Source: Conidiobolus incongruus B7586 (taxonomy: Eukaryota; Entomophthoromycota; Entomophthoromycetes; Entomophthorales; Conidiobolaceae). Taken from it: a DNA stretch of 18,893 nucleotides. Under the pieces are notes generated by a model. It worked only from the letters and a program-made list of their open reading frames with translations, was not told the DNA's origin and made no database searches. Made by a program: the position numbers and the translations under genes. Numbering within the stretch: the stretch's first letter is position 1; the number at the start of each line of letters is the position of its first letter. This document shows, piece by piece, positions 1 to 8,468 of the stretch. Where the stretch lies: the NCBI GenBank assembly GCA_000697335.1, contig JNEM01009870.1, positions 1 through 18,893 on the forward strand, read 5' to 3'.

Positions 1-635
1 AATTATTTAATTAAAATTAAAAAGAATTTTTAATAAATATTATTTATTTTATAAATTATTAAAAAAATAATAATTAAAATTAATTTTTTTTAAATTTTAA
101 TATGGTTTAAATAATTTTTCTTTTAGTTTTAAAATATTATTTCTATAAGATATTAATAAGATTTAAATTATTTCAAAATATTTGTGGTTGAATTTTATTA
201 ATATTAAAATAAATCTTTTAATGATTAATATTTTATTTACATATAATTAATTTAAATAATAAATTTATAAAAAATTTATTTTTTATAAAAAAATTATACA
301 TCTATATATAGTTTAAAAGTATATATTCTCTTATTAATTTTGTATATAATTTTTTCTGAAACTATTAATATAATTAAAATATTGGAATTAAAAATTTCCT
401 TATTTGTTTAATTATAAAGTAATATTTATAAATATAAGCATTTGAGAATTGAAAAAAAAATAGTAAATAATATAAAAAAAGTAGAATTTATAATATATAA
501 AATAACAATAAAGATTTAATAAATTGATATATTGATGTATTATAATTTATTTGGAAATATATGAAAACTGAAAAAAAATTAAAAATTGATTCAATTTTTC
601 AAGAATAATATATGAGAAAAAAGAACTTTGAACAT
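1..635. other. AT-rich flank, no gene seen
   Basis: Very AT-rich DNA with short A and T runs and frequent stops in all frames. I see no coding exon, RNA gene or repeat with recognisable ends. The last bases are the 5' flank of the tRNA-Cys gene. Confidence 0.6.
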
Positions 636-707
636 GGGCGTATAGCTCAGTGGTAGAGCAATCGACTGCAGATCGATAGGTCGTTGGTTCAAATCCGACT
701 GCGCCCT
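636..707 (+). tRNA. tRNA-Cys, anticodon GCA
   Basis: Complete cloverleaf of 72 nt without an intron. The acceptor stem GGGCGTA (636-642) pairs with TGCGCCC (700-706) through one G-T wobble. The D arm is GCTCAGTGGTAGAGC. The anticodon stem ATCGA/TCGAT is fully paired around loop CTGCAGA, with anticodon GCA at 668-670. The T stem GTTGG/CCGAC encloses TTCAAAT. The discriminator base is T at 707, the U73 expected of tRNA-Cys. A box and B box promoters (GGTTCAAATCC) are intact, so the gene should be transcribed by RNA polymerase III. Confidence 0.97.
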
Positions 708-728
708 TTACTTGATGATTTGAAAGTA

Positions 729-733
729 TTTTT
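729..733 (+). terminator. RNA polymerase III T-run after tRNA-Cys
   Basis: Five consecutive T residues start 22 nt after the tRNA-Cys end, the first run of four or more T downstream. This fits a Pol III terminator, although T runs are common in this DNA. Confidence 0.55.
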
Positions 734-1128
734 GATATATTTTATTTGTATTTTTATTATCGTATAAAATCCTTGGTTAACTAAAATTCCAAAATATCAG
801 TTGATTAAGTATTCTGAAATAAAAAATATTTACTTCAATAAAGTTTTGATAAAATTAATTTCATCAATATACTTAATTTAAAATACTACAAATATAATAT
901 AATTTTAAATTATTTTGATTTCTTTTTTCGTAAATATTGAATTAATCATTAAATCTATTAATTTATAATTGATATACAAATATTTTGCAATAATAATATC
1001 AACTCTAGTTTTTTACAGATAATTGGATATATATTTCTACTGTATGATGAAAAAATTTATCAGATAATATAACTTCTTCAGCTTGAATATTGGATTTATT
1101 AGATCTCAAATTCAAATACTGCCATTAA

Positions 1129-1157
<29 letters not shown>
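1129..1157. repeat. (AT)n microsatellite
   Basis: Twenty-nine bases of uninterrupted alternating A and T, about 14 units. Confidence 0.9.
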
Positions 1158-1159
<2 letters not shown>

Positions 1160-1546
1160 GACAGTTAATTCAAAAATGCTTAAAAATTTAATATTTCAAA
1201 TAAAAATAAAAAATAATTTCAAAATATTAATTTAATATTCAAGATAATTCAAAATTATCATTTTTTTTAAATTTTTGAATTTTTTTATCTATAAAAAATA
1301 TTTCAGATATCAATTAAAATGACATTAAATAAAATCATTGCCTTAAATAGGAATGTTACGTTTTTTTATTTAAAATAGTATATTCATTTTAATATTAAAT
1401 TATTTAATTATTTTTATATTCATCATTCTATATTAATTCAAAATTTATGGGAATTTTTATAATAAAAATATTAAATGAATGAAATTTCAAATCATTTTTC
1501 ATTCTTTGATAATTAATCAATAAAATATTAAAAATTAAAAAAAACA

Positions 1547-2154
1547 ATGAATTCTAATACAAACACCGCCAACGACTACAATCACGATAATGATATCACA
1601 TTACCAGAAACCTATAATTCTTTTTTAATGTCAACTTTACAAAATCCTCACCAGCCTATTCATTCTACACCCCTGCAACCTCGACAAAGTTCTCAAAGTT
1701 ATAAACCACCTTCCCCCAATATGCCCAATACTCAAACCTTCCCCGAAGAGTCCGGTCTCGAGGAGGAGTATGATATGTTGGTGAAAGAAGTTGAAGGTGT
1801 CACCCAACTTAATCAAACTTTGGTGCAATTTAATGAGAGTTTGGAAGTGATGGAAACTCATTTACAAGTAATATAAATCTCTCTTTATAAAACTTTTTTG
1901 ATTAACCAGTCATTTAGCAATTTCATGAAAATATCACTACCACCGAAAAATTATTAAACAATTGGAGTGAGTTGTTGGGTCATAGTATTTTAGCAGATTC
2001 GTTAATAAGGACAGAGGGTTGGAAAGGAGGCGCTCAAGTAATTGATATTTTTTTAGTAATGTTGTAATATTAATTAAGTTTTTAGGATGCTGCTGTCGAA
2101 GATTTAGTAGGTGATTTTCAGTTACCTGATAATTTTTCATTTGGAAGATCTTAA
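1547..2154 (+). CDS. DUO1: DASH/Dam1 complex subunit Duo1-like
   Basis: Model: exons 1547-1867, 1918-2037 and 2086-2154, all phase 0, giving 169 aa; introns are 50 and 48 nt with GTAATA and GTAATT donors and TAG acceptors. Duo1 is a subunit of the DASH/Dam1 ring that couples kinetochores to spindle microtubules. The N-terminal ~65 residues are N/P/S/Q-rich and probably disordered. From about residue 66 there is an acidic, heptad-like helix beginning LEEEYDMLVKEVEGV and continuing across the first junction into LLNNWSELLG. It ends with EGWKGGAQD, matching the Duo1 signature in which an LL-x-x-W helix is followed by W-x-G-A-x-Q-D. That signature appears only after splicing, which supports both introns. 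Length is close to the S. pombe protein (about 166 aa). The gene converges on COX15. Family assignment rests on recalled motifs in a short, fast-evolving protein. Confidence 0.72.
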
Positions 2155-2461
2155 AATTCTGGTTGAAACTCTAAGATATTTTTAAGTCATTGAGAGTATG
2201 ATCCTTTCAAGACAATAATCACATCATTTCATGTAATATAATTGAATGATAATTAGTATTTATTATAGTAATTATTTACCATTCATTAAATGTACATTTT
2301 AAAATAATTAATTCTAATAAACAAATTTTGTATTATTATATTGTTTTTATTTTTATTTTTATTTTGATCAATATGTAATATATTTAATAATTAACTTTAA
2401 AATGTAGCTTTAAATAAATATAAGATTTAATTATGTTATAAAAAAATCTAAATTAAATAAA
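2155..2461. other. Convergent 3' flanks of DUO1-like and COX15
   Basis: About 300 bp of AT-rich DNA shared by the 3' ends of the two converging genes. An AATAAA-type element near 2316 could serve DUO1-like 3' processing, but such strings are frequent in this DNA. Nothing else was recognised. Confidence 0.5.
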
Positions 2462-3832
2462 TTATTTGGGTAATCTCTTCAATTGGTGCATTAACCAAAT
2501 ACCACTAGTCAAGAGGGCTAAGGATCCACTCTGGTGAGCAGCTGCCAAAGAGATGGGTACAGAATAGATCAATGTACCAATACCCAAACTGACTTGGAGA
2601 ATAGCGACACCAGCCATGATGCGAACAGCAATTCTTACAGGGCGATTGAGAGCAAGGCCGCGACTGTAGGCATAGAGTCCCATAACGCTACAGAAAGTGG
2701 TGACAGCTAATACTCTGTGGTTGAATTGGACAAGTGTGGGGTTATTGAAGAAATTGTGCCACATTCCTTCACCGGTCTTAGGATCTTTGGCGAAGAGGTG
2801 GGACCATCTTTCTTTAAGGGGAGGAATGATACTCTCGCCCATATATGGGAATTCATTATAGATCATACCGGCATCGAGACCAGCTACTAAGGCACCTGAC
2901 ATGGCAGTAAGGAAGATCAAGCCAGTCACAGCGTGAGAAGCCTTGGAGAACTTAACAAGATGGGTGGGTGTGGGGAGGAGAGACTTGGGTCTCAAAACAT
3001 CCCAACCAATTTTCATGAATCCAGCATACAAAATAAAGGCACTACCAAGATGGGAAGCGAGACGTACGGCACTCACACGAGGAACAGCGTTAGGGTCTTC
3101 CATCAGCTGTTGATCTAATCCTGATTTGACCATGTACCAGCCCAAAGCACCCTAATTACAAAGTTAATTAAAATTAATGAATCAATATATTAAAAATACC
3201 TGAAAACCGATCAAACCACCAAGGGTCAATAATTTAGGTTTAAGACTAGGGGAAAGTTTACCTTTAGCCCAGAAATAAGCCAAAGGACCCAAAAAGGCCA
3301 AACCAATAAAACGTCCCCACATCCTGTGGAACCATTCCATAAAGTAGATATTCTTAAATTCGTCAACGGTCATATGGTGATTGAGTCTAAATCCTTATTA
3401 ATATCAAAAATTTTTGAATAAAAGCTTTACATACTTGTGATATTCTGGACTTTGTCTATACTTTTCAAATTCCACTTCCCACTCAGTAGGAGTAGAAGGG
3501 TATTTCATACCCTTGATAAGGTTCCACTCTGTGATGGACAACCCTGACTCCGTAAGTCGGGTTAGACCTCCTACCACGACAATACCGAAGGTCAAACCAC
3601 CCATACCGAGCAGCCAGTACCCCACAGCCTTAGGTGCCTGAGGGGCTTCGAACTCAGGAGCAGCATTTGACGAGAACCATTTTGTTTGACGTTTACCGAT
3701 TAACTCTCTTAATTGACTTCCTCCAATCTGATGCTTGTTAAAGAATTGTCTACTTGTATATTTGGTAGCACTACTATTAAAACTGAGGGGTAATCTCCTC
3801 ATGAATGGAGTATTTAAAAATCTTCCAATCAT
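2462..3832 (-). CDS. COX15: Heme A synthase COX15, mitochondrial inner membrane
   Basis: Exons 3435-3832, 3200-3386 and 2462-3151 (complement), with two 48-nt introns (GTATGT and GTATTT donors), give 424 aa. Cox15 converts heme O to heme A for cytochrome c oxidase and is a polytopic inner-membrane protein. All four expected heme-ligand histidines are present: His153 in EWFHRMWGR (with the Glu of E-x-x-H), His229 in RLASHLG, His340 in FNHRVLA and His401 in AAHQSG. Family blocks GGLTRLTESGLSITEW, GWYMVKSG and DAGMIYNEFP are also present. The spliced SPEYHKLNHHMT block fits the family. The N terminus is Arg/Ser-rich and presequence-like. I start at the ATG at 3830-3832 because its context is better and the presequence begins there. 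An in-frame ATG at 3887-3889 would add 19 residues. Length is near human COX15 (410 aa). Confidence 0.95.
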
Positions 3833-3889
3833 TGCCGAATTGATTAAGATCTTATCAATCTTTTTAATGTATATTATTTTATCATTCAA

Positions 3890-5629
3890 ATTACCTAGCT
3901 GAATCCCTTTAACATTTTTTTGTAGCTAATCAAATTATGGGAATTTTGGATATTATATTAAGATTTAGATAAGATCGTATAATAATCCGAGAGTAAAAAA
4001 TTTATATTTTAGTTGTTGGTTTAATTTAAAACTAATTTAAAAGTTAATATATTTTTTTTGAATAAATAATATATCTTTTACAATTAATTTATTATTAGAT
4101 AGAAATTTTATTTTATTTATAATTTATAATTACTGATAATATTTTTTTTAAAAAATTATTTTATTTAAAATTTTATTTTTTTTATATTTATTTAATTTAT
4201 ATATTTTTTTAATTATCAAACAATTATTTTTAGATAATAAGATGATGTCATCGATCCAAAATCTAATAATTACTTATACAGGATAATATAGGCTAAATCT
4301 TTAGGGTATATATTATCGAAATGATATTTGTTATTGAAATTTATAATAATAGTTTGTTAGAGTGTATTAACAATATATATATATATAGTTAAAATTATCT
4401 TAAAAAATTCAAAATTTAGATAGTTATTTTAAAATTTTATGATGGTTATTAGTGTTTATTATCTTAAGTATTAATATGATAAAATTTTGTTATATAAAAT
4501 TGGTTGTTTATTAGACATATGTTTTTAATACTAGTTCATAAACAATGATCAATTTGAATGTAAAATTTATAAAAATACAAATATATATATATATATTTAT
4601 AATTTTATAAATTTTATAGTTATATAATTTTTTTAATTTTAATAATATTCAAAATCTTATTATATTACATTAAAAGCATAATATAATAAATATTTTTTAA
4701 AAAAATATAGCTTTGAAATTTTAATTTATTAATAGTGTATACTATGAATTAATATTGAAATAATTGAAAATTTTTACTTTAAATATATTCTTTAATAAAA
4801 CCAATTCATTGTATTTTCTTGATAATTCTATTGATTATCATATTTATGATTTTGATTTGATTACAATATATATTTTCTTGTTTTTTGAGGGTAGACTATG
4901 ATTTAAGTCTTTGAAAAAAATTAATATGATATTTCTTTAAATCTTTATTATTTTAACCTTTTATTATATTTTTCAATTTAATAATAACCTTATTAATAAA
5001 ATATATTAATAATATCATTGGTAATATGTGGTTGATATGAAATTAAAAACTTATCTATTTATATCGGTTTATTTATTTATTTATTATTATTATAATAATT
5101 AATTAATTAATTAAATATCTAATAATTCAAATATAATTTTTATTTTTAAATCAAGTATTATTTAATATATTTATTTCACTTTAATTTTAATAATATTTTA
5201 AATAATGATAATTGATTTGATAACTTATTATATTTATTATATTCATTATATAGTATAACTTTTTAAGAGAATTTCAATAAAGAGTAAAATAATCGAAAAT
5301 CAAATAATATTAAATTTTACCTGAATTAAACAAAGAGCAATTATTGATAATATATAATACAAAGAATTCTATATCAATTAATCATAAAAATCTCCAAATA
5401 CTAACTAAGGCCAAAAGATTTTCAAAGTACAAAATTGAAAACTTAGTTTAATTAACTTAAAACTAGAAGATCTGATATAAATAACTTTCCTTGTTTAAGC
5501 TTTCTTAAATATGTAATTAACTAAAGAATAAATAAAATCAATAGATAATTTAAATATTATTTATTAATCTTAGCAAATGAGCTAATATAGACTGTATTAT
5601 AGTATCGATTTTATTAAAGTTTCTTTATA
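3890..5629. other. AT-rich intergenic DNA upstream of COX15
   Basis: This includes the COX15 promoter side and about 1.7 kb of very AT-rich DNA with short AT runs near 4372-4387 and 4580-4597 and ATTA runs near 5099. No exon or RNA gene was recognised. The right-hand end, from about 5300, may contain the unrecognisable N-terminal part of the mariner relic that follows. Confidence 0.5.
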
Positions 5630-6329
5630 AAGTATTTTAATATTATTTAAAAGGTTAAAATATGTGTGATTTATTTTTTAGCTAAAAATTAAGTAATTAA
5701 AAAAATAGAGCTAATATATATTTAAATTATTATATTGTTTATCCTACTATACTTAAAAGAATCATCACAATGAATGAATTATTGGCCTTAATATATAATC
5801 CATTATCAAAAAATAAATAGAGTACTTAGGTTGAAAAATCAAAACCACTAATATAAATTCAATAATAAAAATTATTCAAAAAAATATTTATATTAAATAT
5901 ATATTAATTATATGGTATTTCACCAGTTGTTACCAGCAAAAATAAATTATAATAATATAAATAAATTTTAAATTTTCAAAAAAACAGTTACAAATTAACA
6001 AATAAAAATCAATTAAAAAACCATTTATTGTATATAATAATAATTATATAAATATAGCAGATGTTATCAAAAATTTGTTTATTGAAATTAATTAGCCTTT
6101 ATTACCATATCCATCATATTCATTAGATATGAACCCTTGTGATTATGATTGTTTTGGTAAGTTAAAGAATCTGATTCAAGTAAAAGATTTGATAGTATTT
6201 TAGTTTTATATTTTAAAAATTAGGGGTGTAATTTTAAAGATAAATTATAAAAACCTAAGTAAAGGTATTGAGCAATTACAATTAGTATGGAATTCTGTTA
6301 TTATAAATAAGGCAGTTATTAACTATTAA
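5630..6329 (+). mobile_element. Decayed mariner (DD34D) transposon fragment
   Basis: A heavily mutated mariner transposase can be followed in three frames. PTILKRIITMNE (5743-5778) matches the family block PFLKRIITGDE, with the first catalytic Asp now Asn (5773-5775). IYNP..KNK follows. MVFHQLLPAK (5912-5941) matches the HYELLP block. From 6021 the frame is constant: YNNNYIN replaces HDNARPH, with the second catalytic Asp as Asn (6036-6038). YSLDMNPCDYDCFGKLKN follows, with the third Asp at 6141-6143. The second and third positions are separated by exactly 34 residues, defining DD34D mariner. INYKNLSKGIEQLQLVW is the usual C-terminal block, and TAA is at 6327-6329. At about 5650-5690 a degraded D-V-W-V-P-H-type stretch is visible. 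Several Trp codons are now stops and at least two frame changes occurred. The 5' limit is approximate and no terminal inverted repeats were found. Confidence 0.8.
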
Positions 6330-6432
6330 AATCATATTATATTGGCTTTAGCTTTATTTTGTTAAAATATAAATTTGAATTGGTGAACTTACTTTTTAAA
6401 CTACTGAATATTAAAATATAATTATTCTAAAT

Positions 6433-7148
6433 TTATTTACTATCCAAAAAATCATAAATCATCTTGACCTTTTCTCCAAACCCTTCCAAAGATTGTAAAG
6501 TTACTTTAGAACCATTAACAATAATACCCAATGGAATTACAATTCAAAAAGCATTCAGGATTATGAAATATCAATAGAAGTAATATAGGTAGAGATTTCA
6601 GTTAATGGCTCCTTCGTAAAATGTAGCCAAGTAGTAGAGTGTTCAGCCGTACTGATGCGCTAAGAATATGATGATGATAGGAATGTGGCGTTTTGGATTC
6701 TGTTGGTAGATGTGGTAGGACGCTAGTGGGGATATAGGATCCCAAATCATCTAATTATTTAGAATAGATTATTAAATTTATGTTAAAAAAATAATAAGAA
6801 TTAGTATGTTCTCCATCACCAACAAAGTATCAATAGACAAATATCTGGAATCACTCTGATCATACTTATTCCATAAACTGCCCATAAAGCTTGTATCTCC
6901 TGCCAACGTTTTGTGATGTGTAATAAAGTAGAGTTCAGTGGATATAAGGATTTAGCCACTTAATAAGGACCATAAAAACTGAAGATGGTATTTCACATTT
7001 AGGGATCCTTAAGAAAATTTGTAGTAGCAAGTAATGAGAATGTGACCAAATGCAATGGACATCCTTGCGAAGATTTGGATAGGTTATGTTGCATTAGAAT
7101 GTAGTGAAGCAGTGACAGCGATTTTGGGTAGTAGAGATGTGACGCTAT
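6433..7148 (-). pseudogene. EBP: EBP-type sterol delta8-delta7 isomerase pseudogene
   Basis: EBP isomerises delta8 to delta7 sterols in the ER membrane. Reading the complement, SHLYYPKSLSLLHYI (from 7142) matches the family N terminus HPYWP..L.L.NFVPN. A frameshift near 7070 leads to MSIAFGHILITCYY (TM1), then FLWSLLSG and TELYFITHHKTLAGD. Next come SLWNKYDQSDSRY (family LWKEYAKGDSRY) and MENI. After an intron relic ending at 6751, MIWDPISPL (family LWGPLS), a YG-x-x-LYY block and YFIILNAF (family YFVFMNALW) follow, with TAA at 6433-6435. In-frame stops are TAA at 7009-7011 and 6952-6954, and TGA at 6643-6645, 6598-6600, 6571-6573 and 6544-6546. The intron relic (48 or 54 nt) has CT where GT belongs. 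The catalytic His (human H77) reads Leu (6946-6948), the Trp corresponding to human W197 is a stop, and the expected start codon reads ATA. It is clearly dead; order and spacing still match the family. Confidence 0.87.
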
Positions 7149-7631
7149 TTTATATTTATTTTTTAATTTAATCTATTGGTTAATTTTTTAAAGCAACTAA
7201 TTTCTTATAAAATTTAAAATGAAGGTTATTAAAAAATTTTGAGTTTGCAAATTCCCAATTCAAATTTATTGAGTACACCAGTTCAAATAATTAATGTCAA
7301 AATCTATTAAACAGAATAAAAAATCAATGGAAAAAAAATTAAAATACAATTATTAATGCCGAAATTTAAATATAATATTAGTTTAAAAAAACTGACTTAC
7401 ATAATCAAGTATAAGTTATAAAAAATCAATTTCCTAGAAATAAAGTAACAGGTTTACTAATTAAACTATATTCAATTAAAATTAAATTAAAGATTATTTT
7501 TTCAAGAATTTTATCCAATTATATTATTGACTGAATCCAGATCAAATAATCAAATATTATAATTTTTATAATTTGGTTATTAACAAATACAAGTGTTGAA
7601 TATTATAAAAAATTTTTAAGTATAATTTAAT

Positions 7632-7633
<2 letters not shown>

Positions 7634-7671
<38 letters not shown>
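7634..7671. repeat. (TAA)n microsatellite
   Basis: Thirty-eight bases of uninterrupted TAA trinucleotides: 12 full units plus two bases. Confidence 0.92.
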
Positions 7672-8014
7672 GAATAATGGTAAATGTGGAATATGTGCTA
7701 ATAGTAGCATTCTATATACTATGTATTTCAATCATCATATTTAATCAATTATGAAATTAATAGTAAACTAAAATAATTTGTAATAATTCAAAATACTGAA
7801 AAAAGATTAATCAATATAAATGCTAAAGAATATAATATTAATCAAAGATATCAATAATAAAATGATAAAAATATAGATAATAAAATACAAATTTATGAAA
7901 AAAATTCATTATATAATAATATGAAAAATGATAAAATTGAAAGAATAATAAAGCATTAAAAAACAAACATGAATTTGAGAAAATCAATCTTAAATTTTTG
8001 TTTCTTAATGATAT

Positions 8015-8087
8015 GCTACTTTAGCTTGGTTGGGAGAATGACAGACTGAGGAGCTGAATGTCAGACGTTAAATCTGCGTTAGTAGCA
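8015..8087 (+). pseudogene. tRNA-Phe-derived relic
   Basis: This 73-nt stretch aligns without gaps to the canonical eukaryotic tRNA-Phe(GAA), with about 48 of 73 positions identical to the yeast sequence as I recall it. The A-box region TTAGCTTGGTTGGGAGA is almost intact, and CAGACTGA before the anticodon is kept. The acceptor stem GCTACT (8015-8020) still pairs perfectly with AGTAGC (8081-8086), and the discriminator is A. The rest is broken: the anticodon loop reads CTGAGGA (GAG instead of GAA), the anticodon stem has 3 of 5 pairs, the T stem 3 of 5, and the conserved A14 and C56 are gone, so the B box is degraded. TTTT at 8101-8104 could be the old Pol III terminator. Confidence 0.72.
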
Positions 8088-8468
8088 TCAAATTTCTGAC
8101 TTTTGATAGAGTACAAAATTGCTTTTTTAATTCTGTCTTTAATATTTCATTTACACTTCTGTATATTCACTAAATTTTGTCTCGATTTATAAAACAACTA
8201 TACTATTTTATTTACAATATAATTTAACAAATATTATATTTTATATATTAAATTAAATAATTTTTTTAATAATAATATTTCATATTCAATTAAATTTAAA
8301 AATAATAATATTAATTAATCAAAAAATTTTTTTAAAAAAATGAAACATATTTCAAAAGTAATTATTAGGTTGTGTGTATGCTAATTTACAAAAAAAACAA
8401 TGCAAACTTTATTAAAAATATAAAAAACTAATATATACCAAATACTAAAAAAGAAAAAATGCGCAAAA

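Larger units (their letters stand above)
708..1546. other. Intergenic DNA between tRNA-Cys and DUO1-like gene
   Basis: AT-rich intergenic DNA containing the tRNA trailer, an AT dinucleotide run and the upstream region of the DUO1-like gene. No exon, RNA gene or transposon remnant was recognised. The start codon at 1547 is preceded by an A-rich tract with A at -3, a typical fungal start context. Confidence 0.55.
7149..8468. other. Intergenic DNA between EBP relic and MCM6
   Basis: AT-rich DNA holding the TAA microsatellite and the tRNA-Phe-like relic, and ending in the 3' flank of MCM6. No other exon or RNA gene was recognised. Confidence 0.5.

Noticed and set aside
4230-4260. GATGATGTCATC near-palindrome as a bZIP (CRE-like) site
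   Set aside because: It is a single imperfect motif about 400 bp from the nearest gene start, with no supporting cluster.
6433-6750. TGA read as tryptophan, which would open four stops in the EBP-like frame
   Set aside because: Living genes here use TGG for Trp and end in TGA (MCM6, PRPF4). The frame also has TAA stops, a frameshift and a lost splice donor.
8015-8087. A functional tRNA-Leu with anticodon GAG
   Set aside because: The anticodon and T stems have only 3 of 5 pairs, A14 and C56 are lost and the B box is degraded. It lacks the long variable arm of tRNA-Leu.
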